Notes: a model not told the origin generated them from the letters alone. Positions 44,001 through 51,780 are shown, numbered from the stretch's first letter. The stretch is DNA of 64,000 bases from Klebsiella oxytoca NBRC 105695 (GCF_001598695.1 NZ_BCZK01000004.1:124001-188000), one strand, 5' to 3'. A program made the numbers and translations.

Positions 44001-46642
44001 AACAGATGCGGCTTCACGCGGCGACGCAGAGGTTTATGCAGAAGGTCATGGGCGATGCAGAGGATGGCTGGCAACAGCCATATCAGCAACAGTATGCCCA
44101 GCCAGTAAACCGGATTGGGTACCCAAAGCAGAGTGAAGAACAGCAATACCAGTAAGGAGGGGGCGACCAGACTGCGACGTAGATTATCGAGTAATTTCCA
44201 GTAAGAAAGCGCGGTCAGCGGATTCCTGACCCGGGTTCCATCGGCTTTTCTGACGCGTGGTTTTAGCCAGTTAAGCAGTTGCCAGTCACCCCGGATCCAG
44301 CGTGAACGTCGTGCAACATCCGACAGATAATTATTAGGGTACTGTTCGTACAGTAACACCTCGCTCAGCAGACCCGAACGTGCATAGCATCCTTCAAGCA
44401 GATCGTGGCTGAGTACCAGATTTTCCGGGCAGATGTTGGTAGTGGCCTGCATAAAAATATCAACATCGTAAATCCCTTTGCCCACAAACGAGCCTTCCCC
44501 AAAGAGATCCTGATAAATATCCGAAGACATCATCGAATAAGGGTTATTGCCCGGTACGCTGCTGCGCAGGGCTGCGTAACGCCCCTGACCGTTGCGTGGT
44601 ATCTCCTCCGCAAGACCGGGCTGTAAAATACCGAATCCTTTGACAACCCTCTGGCGTACCGGATCATACTCAGGCGTATTCAGCGGATGCGCCATCGTCG
44701 CGACGAGTTTGTGTGCCGTATCGCGCGGGAGCACCGTATCGCTGTCCAGGGTAATGACGTATTTTATGTGACCCGGTAAAAGGTGGGCAGGCATCTCTGC
44801 AACGCTGACGAATTGCGTTCCGGGATGGCGCAACCAGCTGTTCAGTAACGCCAGTTTTCCCCGCTTGCGTTCATAGCCCATCCACGCTCCTTCCGAGGGG
44901 TTCCATTCAGGCTGGCGATGTAACAGATAAAAACGTGGTCGGCCGGAGGGGTAGCGGCGATTAAGCGCCTGCGTATCGGCGATAGCCTGTCTGAGCAGCG
45001 CGTGACTTTCCGGCGAGGGTTCATTTTCAGAATCAGCAAAATCAGTGAGCAGCGCGAACCTGAGATTTTCGTTTTCATTCCCCAACCAGCAGACTTCAAG
45101 ACTGGTGAGGAGCTGGCTGAAACTTTCGTGGCTGGTCAACATGCAGGGAATGACTAACATGGTGGCACTGTCAGCGGGAATACCGGCTGAAAAATCCATC
45201 CCCGGCAAGGGTCGAGGAACGCGAAAACGGGTGGTTGCATCACTGAGCAAATCGCTCATTAACTGAGTTAATGCGATAATCAGAGGTAATATCACCGCGA
45301 TCAATAGCCAGTCTGCGCCCTGCATGGCGGTTTCGTGCAATATTGCTGCGGTCGCTGCGGTTGTCAGCAACGCCAGGCTTCCAAGCCATGACAGCAGGGT
45401 TATTCTGTTGAAACTGTGCCGCAAGCGTATGAGCCTTGAGGCGTCTGCCAGGAGATGAATATCCAGCGCCTGTCGACCTTCGCCCGCAAGATAATAACCA
45501 ACATGATGTTCCGGTGTATCAGGCGCTTTTTCCTCTGAAAACGCCAGCGCCTTCTCAGCAACCTCAGGCTCGCTGAGACCGCTGTCTCTGGCCAGAACCT
45601 CAACTACGTGCCGGTAATGATCCCGGGTATTGAAGTGCATCCGGGGATAGATGCCGGCAGGATCATTGCGTAATGTCTGTTCGACAACGCTTATCGTTTC
45701 GGCGAAATCAGCCCAGTCCGTTTCACTCAATAATCGCAGGCCTGCGATGCTGTTACTTACGGACAGCTGGCTGGCGGCAAGCTGCTGATTGAAACTATGT
45801 ATGAGAACGTCAGTGGTGATCCCCTGTTCCCGAAGGCACTGATCAACCCAGGTCAGAGGTAACGACAGCGCGTTGCCATGCCCCTGCAGGCGCCGCACCA
45901 GCTCTGCGACAAACGCACTGGTTAACGGAGGTCGGGAGCGCGCCATATCGGCAACCACCATGATTAAATCACCAGGCGCACTCTCTGCGCATTCGACAAT
46001 CCTTGTTATCCACGTATCGGCAAGGTTTCTGTCTTGCTGCGCTTTTATCACTTCTATACTGATACGACGAAGATTTTCAATCAGCGCCAGGCGCAGCATT
46101 CCCGGTAACGCCCAGACTTCACCCAGCGTCAGCGGCGTCACCTGTTGATATGCAGTGAGATAGCTGGTCAGGCTGGCGGCATCCCAGCGGCCATCGCCGT
46201 GAGCAATAGCCTCTGATGCAATATGATAAATTCGTGGGCAATTCAGCGGCGATACCAGCGATGGAAGACCTTTGCCAAAGCTTTTCGGCAGATGCTGGCG
46301 GACAGTGCGGATTTGTTCCTCAATCAGATAATAATTGTCCAGCAGCCATTCACCGGCGGGCATGATACTGGTCTTTTTACCCGCGTTAAGCTCATAGCAG
46401 TTTTGGGTAATGACGGCCTCATTGTCGCCAAGCCGTTTCAGAAGATAATAAGGATGCTTATCCGGTGATACTTTATGAGTCCGCGCCAGCTTCTGGCCGT
46501 AGCGTTCCATCTGGGCGGTCGAAAAGAGTTCTGACCGCGGCGAGCTTTCACCGGCAGGATCGTTCGCCGAAAACGTTATGTTTTCGGCAGCATTCATCAG
46601 AATACGGGAGCGGTTAAACCACGCTCTTGGGTTCATTTTCAT
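38060..46642 (-). CDS. Cyclic beta-glucan synthase (NdvB/ChvB type, GT84 plus GH94)
   Basis: This 2860-residue membrane protein is a full-length NdvB/ChvB-like cyclic beta-1,2-glucan synthase. The N-terminal third has transmembrane segments near residues 420-470 and 815-870 that flank a glycosyltransferase domain with the DxD motif TLDSDTVLPRD (about residue 631) and an RxxRW motif (RRSRWIRGDW, about residue 777). The C-terminal part is a GH94-type phosphorylase-like domain, including GAFGFRDQLQDT and GAGDWNDGMNRVG near residues 2410-2550, which controls chain length. Such enzymes self-prime, elongate with UDP-glucose and release cyclic glucans into the periplasm, where they act in osmotic adaptation and host interaction. 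No interruption is seen. The product linkage is inferred from family. Confidence 0.9.
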   Translation of the reverse strand: MKMNPRAWFNRSRILMNAAENITFSANDPAGESSPRSELFSTAQMERYGQKLARTHKVSPDKHPYYLLKRLGDNEAVITQNCYELNAGKKTSIMPAGEWLLDNYYLIEEQIRTVRQHLPKSFGKGLPSLVSPLNCPRIYHIASEAIAHGDGRWDAASLTSYLTAYQQVTPLTLGEVWALPGMLRLALIENLRRISIEVIKAQQDRNLADTWITRIVECAESAPGDLIMVVADMARSRPPLTSAFVAELVRRLQGHGNALSLPLTWVDQCLREQGITTDVLIHSFNQQLAASQLSVSNSIAGLRLLSETDWADFAETISVVEQTLRNDPAGIYPRMHFNTRDHYRHVVEVLARDSGLSEPEVAEKALAFSEEKAPDTPEHHVGYYLAGEGRQALDIHLLADASRLIRLRHSFNRITLLSWLGSLALLTTAATAAILHETAMQGADWLLIAVILPLIIALTQLMSDLLSDATTRFRVPRPLPGMDFSAGIPADSATMLVIPCMLTSHESFSQLLTSLEVCWLGNENENLRFALLTDFADSENEPSPESHALLRQAIADTQALNRRYPSGRPRFYLLHRQPEWNPSEGAWMGYERKRGKLALLNSWLRHPGTQFVSVAEMPAHLLPGHIKYVITLDSDTVLPRDTAHKLVATMAHPLNTPEYDPVRQRVVKGFGILQPGLAEEIPRNGQGRYAALRSSVPGNNPYSMMSSDIYQDLFGEGSFVGKGIYDVDIFMQATTNICPENLVLSHDLLEGCYARSGLLSEVLLYEQYPNNYLSDVARRSRWIRGDWQLLNWLKPRVRKADGTRVRNPLTALSYWKLLDNLRRSLVAPSLLVLLFFTLLWVPNPVYWLGILLLIWLLPAILCIAHDLLHKPLRRRVKPHLLLVGAGALKRLSGISLNFTILPHEAGYSLKAIAVTLWRLGISRRHLSQWVSHSQDSSQARPTVARFYQAMWLNAAGGVALTILTGQFAPQLLGIALPIGLVWCVAPLLMSWLSRQPVRKVFSPNQEQKQLLRQTSREIWAFFETFATAKENWLPPDNYQEIPQPTVAHRTSPTNIGLSLMANLTAWDFGYLPGGEVLRRVSFTLDTMDKMEHYRGHLYNWYDTRTLVPLSPRYISSVDSGNMAGHLLTLRAGLSAMRHQPVLSNQQILAGLNDTLDILEKQWGKNPPDSLRLLRKHCLNAVSLSPQALFSELKSMRTQCNHLTSACHQGSPLQMRWAGHLEHQLVQLCHEWSLLLGWLPASWNEQTLPTLSELARPTLTGTGTPPASVAEQARMRLNIITELEQRLDEHARMDFAFLYSEATSLLSVGYNCDTNMPDKSHYDLLPSEIRLTSFLAIATNQLPLKSWYALGRLFTTIDNETALMSWSGSMFEYLMPNLVMPAWPGSLLDEMSQSAVMRQIQWGKERGVPWGVSESGYHAFDVQHNYQYQAFGVPGLGLRRGLADDMVVAPYATLLALMVSPQRACENLFRLQKNGARGEYGFYEALDYTPSRLATGQLYAVVQSWMAHHQGMAFQALAHVLLDAPMTERFMSSTVFRSASLLLQERVPDAVDLYSPRRHFESHEGMVKPVRYEPRIFYSVDTPAPDIQLLSNGHYHLMLTAGGGGYSRWNDIALTRWRSDTTRDNWGAFCYIRDTQTGDVWSNTWQPTGYTSGQDEEVLFTDAGAEFRRSLGGLSVKTQVVISPEDDVELRRLTLIHRGRKPRSLELTTYAEVVLAPDASDLAHPAFSNLFIQTELASERDAILCHRRPRSPDEPGPCLFHMMVVHGDNRHNVSFETDRARFIGRGRNPANAQAIETGGILGNTSGSVLDPILAIRNAIILQPGQPVTIDIIYGISETRQQSLALLEKYRDYPIADRIFELAWSHSLVVLRQMNASEDDATLFNSLASAVLYPVQELRAEGQAIGRNRRGQSGLWGWAISGDLPIVLLSITSEESITSVTTLIQAHRYWRQKGLDVDLVILNNSPGGYQQGLQNQIMELIYAGSEASLLDKKGGLFVRNGEHLSAEDKLLLMSVACLYLDDRAGGINEQLNQRIHTLKSPARAFIPRAVRERNQHTDWSPDTSELCHFNGYGGFSQDGREYQIVLRENALTPAPWSNILANSRFGSVISEAGQAYTWYENAHEYRLTPWENDPVSDRSGEAYYLRDEESGECWSPTALPVRGHGDYLTRHGFGYSVFAHRESGIDSELTVLVAEEDPVKLVLLTLSNSSGRTRQLSVTGYVEWTLGETRTRSAPHIVTHVARTPGGCGVLANNFYGDNGGGRTAFFAVSGNDCSLTGDRREFIGRNGSLHAPSAMKLQKLSGKTGAGLDPCGAVQSAVTLIDGDQRTFIFILGAEENDVCAQETLARYMNEDTVRQELNRIHNHWHNVLDKIVVNTPDTSVNLLVNGWLLYQTVACRLMARSGYYQSGGAFGFRDQLQDTLALSHAAPDRMREQIILCASRQFIEGDVQHWWHPPHGNGVRTRCSDDYLWLPLAVCHYVETTGNMDALEIRIPYLEGRSLQPGEESVYDMPVISGTEETLWLHCVKAIHYGLRFGEHGLPLMGAGDWNDGMNRVGIEGKGESVWLGFFLYDILQRFAALAERRLDESVAAMCRSQALRLQSNLEAHAWDGEWYRRGYFDDGTPLGSKTSQDCRIDAIAQSWSVLSGAASPGRCAKAMQALDKHLVDNEGGLIKLLTPPFDGHGPNPGYIQGYLPGVRENGGQYTHGAIWAVMAFSRMGNAGRAWQLWSMLSPINHTLNADSVGIYKAEPYVMSADVYSVAPHTGRAGWSWYTGSAGWAWRLLTEELLGIKRSGTDFSVHARLPDEWSSFSMAYQYGESHYQISVSRGDAEYCVTLDGVLLPDDRIPLKDDGQNHTVEIIQN

Positions 46643-46797
46643 AGCATTGCTCTGATGCGACGTTAGCGCGCAGGAGCAGTTGCGAAATCAGTTCAGAAAC
46701 GTTCTCTCAGGATGGGCGTCAGGCATCAGGGATTTAACAGCTGCCGGAATCTAACATAAGTATAGGACATGAGCTCTGTTCTGCGGTTTTTGTCGAG

Positions 46798-46962
46798 CTA
46801 GCGTCGGGAGATAAACAGAGCCTTACATCCGGGGCAAAGCATGGTCTGGTTGAGCCGGATTTTTGACAACGGTTGTACTGATTTTAAGCCACAAACAGGA
46901 CAGGCAGCAGTGGCAGTAGACGCACTGCTGAAGAATTTCATTGCGTAATTGATAACAGACAT
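46798..46962 (-). CDS. Zinc-ribbon miniprotein, 54 residues
   Basis: The reading frame from ATG 46962 to TAG 46798 encodes MSVINYAMKFFSSASTATAA followed by CPVC and, 23 residues later, CPGC, ending LFISRR. The spacing of the two CPxC knuckles matches that of the 58-residue protein at 37477-37653. AAGG lies nine bases upstream; an ATG two codons earlier is possible. The gene lies upstream of the glucan synthase gene in the same direction. The function is unknown. Confidence 0.6.
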   Translation of the reverse strand: MSVINYAMKFFSSASTATAACPVCGLKSVQPLSKIRLNQTMLCPGCKALFISRR

Positions 46963-47043
46963 AACCATTAACCTTTCAATGAATGAACTTCACCGTACCA
47001 CATGTGGTTAACTTTTAATCTATTTATTTTGACACACTGAAAA

Positions 47044-47244
47044 TCAGAAAAGATAAATGTTCGCAGCCACTGGCCCCCTGAGACCGTTTATCCGGCAAAA
47101 TTCTATGCGCCTTCCAGGGATGAGTAATTCTGATGCGCGGAAGTTAACGGCTGAAATGTGAAGCAGAACGTCTTTTCGGCCATCAGATGGGATGACGAGG
47201 CCTTTACCACTGAGAATTTCAAAGCTTTTGACAATTCCTGTCAT
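47044..47244 (-). CDS. Divergent cold-shock-domain protein (CspH/CspF-like)
   Basis: This 66-residue protein starts [19 protein letters not shown] and has the five-strand cold-shock-domain outline. The RNP1 motif KGFGFI of CspA is degenerate (GKGLVI), and RNP2 is DVLLHIS rather than VFVHFS. Such divergence is seen in CspF/CspH, whose nucleic-acid binding is uncertain. It is divergent from the canonical cold-shock gene at 47538, with about 290 bp between them. The start at 47244 is chosen by family length; the frame opens 12 codons earlier. Confidence 0.75.
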   Translation of the reverse strand: MTGIVKSFEILSGKGLVIPSDGRKDVLLHISAVNFRASELLIPGRRIEFCRINGLRGPVAANIYLF

Positions 47245-47537
47245 TTTATGGGATATCAATTCCTTATTGAAAACATGCAAAGCCTATACATTGAAAATAG
47301 CATACTGCCACATTTAATTTTCTTACAGGACTTCTTGGCGGAAAAAAAATATTATTTGCTTATTTTAAATTCCCGTGCCTTAATGAATCCCATCAGTTCG
47401 ATGTACAAACGAACGTTAAACATTTCTCGGGCATTCCTCATTACCAGGCGCTATCGCTGATATCCCCTCTTTTTGAGTCCATACCTTGAATGCTATACGT
47501 TTACTATTCAATACTATCATATGTAACGGGAGTCAGT

Positions 47538-47756
47538 ATGACCTTAAGAATTAAAGGCCTGGTAAAATGGTTCAACAAAGACAAAGGATTTGGCTTCATC
47601 TCTCCTCTTGATGGCAGAAAAGATATCTTTGTTCATTTTTCTGCGCTCAACGGCGATGGTTTTAATACCTTATTTGAAGGGCAGGAAGTTGAATTCGCCA
47701 TACATAATGGTGAAAAAGGTCCTGCTGCTACAAACGTAATACTTTGCGATAGATGA
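47538..47756 (+). CDS. CspA-family cold shock protein
   Basis: This 72-residue protein is a typical cold-shock-domain RNA chaperone with intact RNP1 (KGFGFIS) and RNP2 (DIFVHFSAL) motifs and the starting pattern [13 protein letters not shown]. It melts secondary structure in single-stranded RNA, helping translation at low temperature or under stress. The start at 47538 (MTLRIKG) gives the family length; GGGAG lies eight bases upstream. It is divergent from the degenerate cold-shock gene and, unlike the CspA family on the core chromosome, lies in accessory DNA. Confidence 0.88.
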   Translation: MTLRIKGLVKWFNKDKGFGFISPLDGRKDIFVHFSALNGDGFNTLFEGQEVEFAIHNGEKGPAATNVILCDR

Positions 47757-47793
47757 ATCCTTGTGGATCTGTGACAACGATGAAGGATTATTC

Positions 47794-47916
47794 ATGAGTA
47801 AACAAATCTATAAATTAAACCACAGAAAACCGTTTATTCTTAATATTCGGTCAGCATATTTTTGCGCATGTATGAGTGTGCTGACCGATGTGATGAAGTG
47901 CAGGCCTGCTGTATGA
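47794..47916 (+). CDS. Possible small protein, 40 residues
   Basis: An ATG at 47794 with GAAGGAT six bases upstream opens a frame of 40 codons (MSKQIYKLNHRKPFILNIRS...) ending in TGA at 47914-47916. The ribosome site is good and the basic N-terminus is plausible, but no homologue is recognised, so it may be chance. It follows the cold-shock gene by 37 bases. Confidence 0.3.
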   Translation: MSKQIYKLNHRKPFILNIRSAYFCACMSVLTDVMKCRPAV

Positions 47917-48081
47917 AAAGTCTGAAAACAGGGGCTAACTGATTATTAAATAATACAGTGCGTAAGCGGTCTGGCTGCCTCCGAAAGCATCACGTCTCTG
48001 ATATTACTTTAATGGCATCTGCCATTTAACATCACTAAGAGAACAGAGTGATGGAAAAGACTAACAGAATTATGGTGACAT

Positions 48082-48309
48082 ATGATAAAAGTCCTTGTTT
48101 TCTTTAATGCCGAATACTGTAAAGTCATGACCGTTACGGAGGGTATATCCTCAATCAAGCAGGAATACCCAAACGGTGAAGAAACACATCTTCGGATTAT
48201 GTCTGCCGGCTTTCCTTCCTTAACTGGCGATCATGGTATTGTTTACGTAGCTTCTGACAGGGAGTTAACGTCACAGCAGATACTTGATGCAGCCAGAAAA
48301 TATTTATAG
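48082..48309 (+). CDS. Hypothetical protein, 75 residues
   Basis: This 75-residue protein begins MIKVLVFFNAEYCKVMTVTE and has an alternating beta/alpha pattern with a C-terminal helix (SQQILDAARKYL), so it looks like a small soluble folded domain. No family is recognised. Ribosome site GGTGA is close to the start. It lies between the cold-shock gene and the H-NS paralogue and shares the stress-gene neighbourhood. Confidence 0.55.
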   Translation: MIKVLVFFNAEYCKVMTVTEGISSIKQEYPNGEETHLRIMSAGFPSLTGDHGIVYVASDRELTSQQILDAARKYL

Positions 48310-48399
48310 CATTTTTGTTATGCTCTCTGCTTCACGTTTACTTGCATACTTACCCTATTTATCAAAAGTGAACAAAAAATGAGTTAAAAACATTTATGG

Positions 48400-48422
48400 C
48401 CTGCTAGCAGGAGGTTTTTTTT
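48400..48422 (+). terminator. Short hairpin with long T-run
   Basis: CCTGC-TA-GCAGG is followed by AGG and a run of eight T (48415-48422), 90 bases after the 75-residue gene. The stem is only 5 bp, so termination strength is uncertain. Confidence 0.5.
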
Positions 48423-48881
48423 ACATTACACTTTTTTAGAACCACCTCTGAAAAGAGAGAATAATTCACTATCCTCTGACAAAGTCCAGGTATCTCTCTC
48501 CTGCGTGCCATCTTACCTTTTGTGAAAAATATTCCTAAGTGGCAGAGCTAATTAACTTAATGACTCTTCTGATTTAAAGTTCATCATGTATGACTGACGC
48601 AACAAGTTATGATGGTATCCAAAAGCTCTCCGGGTGGCTCCTGGCATTATAGTTTTAAGCACCTACAGAAATGCATGGACATTTCGTAGGAGTTAGATTT
48701 TAGTTCTTGCATATTCTTCTTAAATTTGTATTGCGATAAGAGATTTATCTAAGTAGTCTAAACCTTGTTAATAAAATATGTACCATTCGGATTAAAATGC
48801 TCAGTAAAGCAAATCTGGTTGATGAGTAACCGTCGACATTGGTCTTTTCTGAACAACAAAAAATTTTTAAAAGGTCTCTTT
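48423..48881 (+). promoter_or_regulatory. Long AT-rich leader of the H-NS-like gene
   Basis: About 460 bases contain no supported gene. At 48662-48690 an imperfect 11-bp hairpin (CCTACAGAAATG / CATTTCGTAGG, loop CATGGA) is present, with one bulged A. The stretch is AT-rich, as are promoters of hns paralogues that silence themselves. The ribosome site AAGG (48871-48874) precedes the start at 48882. Confidence 0.4.
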
Positions 48882-49286
48882 ATGTCAGATGCTCTCACAC
48901 AGTTAAACAATATCCGTACCTTACGTTTCCAGACTCGTGAAATGTCATTAAACGCACTGGAAGGTGTTCTGGAAAAATTTAAAATTATTCTTATAGAACG
49001 ACGTGAAGAAGAGACATTACGTCTTGCAAATGAAAGTCAGCGCCGCGATAAACTGGAAACACTTCGCCAGATGATGCTTGATGAGGGTATCGACCCATCC
49101 GAACTTATGGCTGCTGTTGGCTCTTCGGGTAAGGTTAAAAGGACGCGATCCCCCCGCCCCGCAAAGTATCGATATACTGACGAAACTGGAGAGTCAAAAA
49201 CATGGTCAGGTCAGGGGCGAATGCCGAAGCGGATCTCAAAACTGATTGCCGAAGGTGGGGAATTAAAAGATTTTGAAATCAGTTAA
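48882..49286 (+). CDS. H-NS-family nucleoid silencer (H-NS paralogue)
   Basis: This 134-residue protein has the complete H-NS architecture: N-terminal oligomerisation helices (residues 1-65, LNNIRTLRFQTREMSLNALE...), a linker rich in Lys, Arg and Pro (KVKRTRSPRPAKYRY) and the C-terminal AT-hook-like domain with the minor-groove motif TWSGQGRMPK near residue 112. The start at 48882 gives the expected MSDALTQLNNIRTLR. Core H-NS lies elsewhere on the chromosome, so this island copy is of the Hfp/H-NSB type that can form mixed oligomers and silence AT-rich horizontally acquired DNA. The gene ends at a strong terminator. Confidence 0.9.
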   Translation: MSDALTQLNNIRTLRFQTREMSLNALEGVLEKFKIILIERREEETLRLANESQRRDKLETLRQMMLDEGIDPSELMAAVGSSGKVKRTRSPRPAKYRYTDETGESKTWSGQGRMPKRISKLIAEGGELKDFEIS

Positions 49287-49289
49287 AAA

Positions 49290-49317
49290 GAGCCGGGTTA
49301 TACCCGGCTCTTTTTTT
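49290..49317 (+). terminator. Rho-independent terminator of the H-NS-like gene
   Basis: GAGCCGGGT and ACCCGGCTC form a 9-bp perfect stem with a 3-nt loop, directly followed by seven T (49311-49317). The stem starts four bases past the stop codon. Confidence 0.92.
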
Positions 49318-49320
49318 ATA

Positions 49321-49551
49321 GGCCGCAAGTTGCCTTAGAGAATAGTCGAGAAACATTTAGTTCCTTCGATGTAGCCGAGGAGCTGTTTAAAATCACAGTG
49401 CTGCTTAAGGGACAAACGGGTTATCTTGCAGATCGTTACAGCGAGCGAAAAGAGAGTCATCAGGAGCTTTCATCCCGAGTCAATCAGGAAAAAATATAAC
49501 GTATGTTCTTCGTGAATCAATACTGCATGAGCTTAACAACGTCCGCTATTG
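49321..49551. other. Unassigned short region before the IS30-like element
   Basis: An open frame without a good start can be read as ETFSSFDVAEELFKITVLLKG and further to a stop near 49500. It looks like the tail of an older gene cut by rearrangement. No family could be assigned. Confidence 0.3.
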
Positions 49552-50761
49552 GCTGTGAGTTCAATGGGTCGATGCAACGCTATCCTTAATCAAGGGGGAT
49601 GTTGCTATGAAACGAAGAACGCACATTTACTACACGCCCGAACAGAAAGCGATTATCTGGGACAGATATAAGCAAGGTGATTCCCTGCATGATATCGCCA
49701 GAATGTTCGACAGATTTCATTCTTCTATTATGCCCACTATCCACCTGACTGGTGGCTACCGTCCTCCCGTGCGAAAGCGGCACCGATTAGCGCTTTCGCT
49801 TGATGAAAGAGAGGAGATATCCAGAGGACTGGTAGCAAAGCTCAGTATCAGGGACATCGCTGCCAAATTATCAAGAGCACCCTCAACGATTAGCCGTGAG
49901 ATCAAGAGGCACGGTGGTGCAAAACAATACCGTGCAGCAAAAGCCGATGCAGCTGCGTGGGGAAATGCGTTGAAGCCAAAACCTTGCAAGCTAATTGAAA
50001 GCCCACATAGTGTAAAATCATTGCAGATAAGATGCATCAGGACTGGTCGCCGGTTGGCTGAAACGCTGTTATCCGGATAATCAGGAAATGCAAGTGTCAC
50101 ACGAAACGATTTATAAAACGCTTTTTATACAAACCCGGGGGCTTTATAAAAAGAGCTGCAGCAATGCCTCAGAAGCGGAAGAGTAGTGCGTAGATCCAGA
50201 ACATCATCGCTTAAAGGGAAAGGATTAGGGTCAATCCCGAACACGATACCTATCAGCGAAAGGCCACCTGAGGCCGCTGACAGAGCCATTCCTGGTCACT
50301 GGGAAGGTGACTTGATTCAGGGCTCGAAAAACTCCTATATCATCACCCTTGTAAAACGTCATTCCCGTTTTGTTATGCTGGCGAAGATCAGAGACAACAA
50401 GACCATAACGGTTAAATCTGCACTCATCAGACAAGCCCGGGAATTACCTGCTGAGCTCTATAAAACATTAACTTGGGATCGTGGCGCTGAAATGACCAGC
50501 CACACACGATTTATTGTAGTGACAGACATTCAGATTTATTTTTGTGATCCTCAATCTCCCTGGCAACGTGGCTCAAATGAAAATACGAACAGATTGCTCA
50601 GACAATATTTTCCAAAAGGAACTGACTTATCGGTTCACGGCCAGCAAAGACTTAACAGTGTTGCCAGACAACTCAACGAAAGGCCGAGAAAAACGCTAGA
50701 CTATTAATCACCCGCAGAACGGTTCAATAAGTGTGTTGCGTCCATCAGTTGAACTCACAGC
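49552..50761 (+). mobile_element. Decayed IS30-family insertion sequence
   Basis: Terminal inverted repeats begin GCTGTGAGTTCAA at both ends: 49552-49564 and, on the other strand, 50749-50761, with further partial matches inside. The length of about 1210 bp fits a member slightly longer than IS30. No clear target duplication was identified. The enclosed transposase gene is broken by several frameshifts and a stop, so the element cannot move by itself. Confidence 0.8.
49607..50749 (+). pseudogene. IS30-family transposase, frameshifted
   Basis: The N-terminal helix-turn-helix region (YTPEQKAIIWDRYKQGDSLHDIA, then IRDIAAKLSRAPSTISREIKR) is intact from ATG 49607 to about 49990. Frame changes occur near 49990-50035, near 50050 and near 50155. 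The catalytic DDE residues survive in frame at 50186-50707: Asp in GHWEGDLIQG, Asp in TWDRGAEM and Glu in SNENTNRLLRQYFPKG. A TAA at 50705 then cuts the conserved end, which continues as SPAERFNKCVAS. At least three indels and one stop make it a clear pseudogene. Confidence 0.85.
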
Positions 50762-50880
50762 ACAAAGCAGACGCTAAACTGCATCTGAATCACTCAACAA
50801 GTGATCTTTAAAGCCAAATAAGAAAAAGCTCAATATATAAGGGGTAGAACTTCGAACTCAGCAAAAATGGGATGTAATAA

Positions 50881-51453
50881 TTACATAGTCGAACAGCTCC
50901 GGGCAAAAGCAACAGGTGAGGCTATTTGCAATGCTGCATCTCGTAACTCTGCATAACGTTTATCGAAAGCTGCTGGCATCGTTCTCTCTACCCGATGTGC
51001 ATTTATTTCCGTTAATTCCCCGCCCGGTTCTACTTCACGCCATGCAGCCACCAGCAACGACATGACTTCCTGAATTCCATCCATTGCTGAAGAGTCATGT
51101 CGGGGATGACTACAAACTGCCTGATTGAATAGCATCATCATCCGACATGTTGAAATACTTTCAGCCTCCCACAACCAGCGAAGAAGCGTAGGCTGAGACG
51201 GTTTACCCGCTTCAATACGTATCTTTGAATAATCGCCAATTCTGCAATAGGCTTCAGCGTGAAAACGTAGCAACTGGGCATTACCTTGTTGTTCGTTGTC
51301 GCAGGAGTGGCAATTCGCATACTGTAGAGTAAACCCCAGCGCAGACAGTCGTGGGTAATGATCAGTCGCCTGCTGCAACACTCTACGAATAAGCATGACA
51401 TTGTTACCATCAGAGTTCGTCTTTAACGCTTCATTTTCAGCGCAATTGTTCAT
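50881..51453 (-). CDS. P4-like island hypothetical protein, 190 residues
   Basis: This soluble protein of unknown function starts at ATG 51453 (MNNCAENEALK); a TTG start five codons earlier is possible. Two cysteine pairs (NCHSCDNEQ near residue 48) and a conserved-looking helical middle (LRWLWEAESISTCRMMMLFNQAV) are visible. It is the last of four genes in one direction that begin with an inovirus Gp2-type gene at 52869, an arrangement that recurs in P4/CP4-type islands. The neighbourhood suggests a satellite or prophage accessory function. Confidence 0.6.
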   Translation of the reverse strand: MNNCAENEALKTNSDGNNVMLIRRVLQQATDHYPRLSALGFTLQYANCHSCDNEQQGNAQLLRFHAEAYCRIGDYSKIRIEAGKPSQPTLLRWLWEAESISTCRMMMLFNQAVCSHPRHDSSAMDGIQEVMSLLVAAWREVEPGGELTEINAHRVERTMPAAFDKRYAELRDAALQIASPVAFARSCSTM

Positions 51454-51549
51454 CAGTTTCTCTTTCAATAATGGAAATAAGGGGCGTGTGTAAAAGGGGA
51501 CGTTGTGGCCGAATAAGTCGTTTTCTGCTTTTGACGCAGGTTACTGCGG

Positions 51550-51771
51550 TTAGGAACATTCCACGCTCGGGCATGCCATGAAATCGGCTGATGCCATAAA
51601 GGTTTCATCATGCAGAAAATGCGATACCTGCCCGTTCGGGGTAAGAACCAGTACTACCGGACTCTTGCAGTGGAAGCAGTACAGTTTCCAGAATGAGGGA
51701 TAGCGAAAATCTTCTGCATTGACCAGATTCCCCCATTCATCGATCGCGCATTTAGTCAGTTGTTGTTTCAT
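51550..51771 (-). CDS. Putative zinc-ribbon protein, 73 residues
   Basis: This small protein has a CFHCKSPVVLVL knuckle near residue 31, an SHFLHDE histidine pair near residue 50 and cysteines near the C-terminus (ACPSVECS), so it could bind one zinc ion in a CoiA-like or DUF-type ribbon. It starts nine bases after the end of the preceding gene. Such proteins are common in P4-type islands next to Gp2-like genes; the function is not known. Confidence 0.6.
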   Translation of the reverse strand: MKQQLTKCAIDEWGNLVNAEDFRYPSFWKLYCFHCKSPVVLVLTPNGQVSHFLHDETFMASADFMACPSVECS

Positions 51772-51780
51772 ACAGATACC

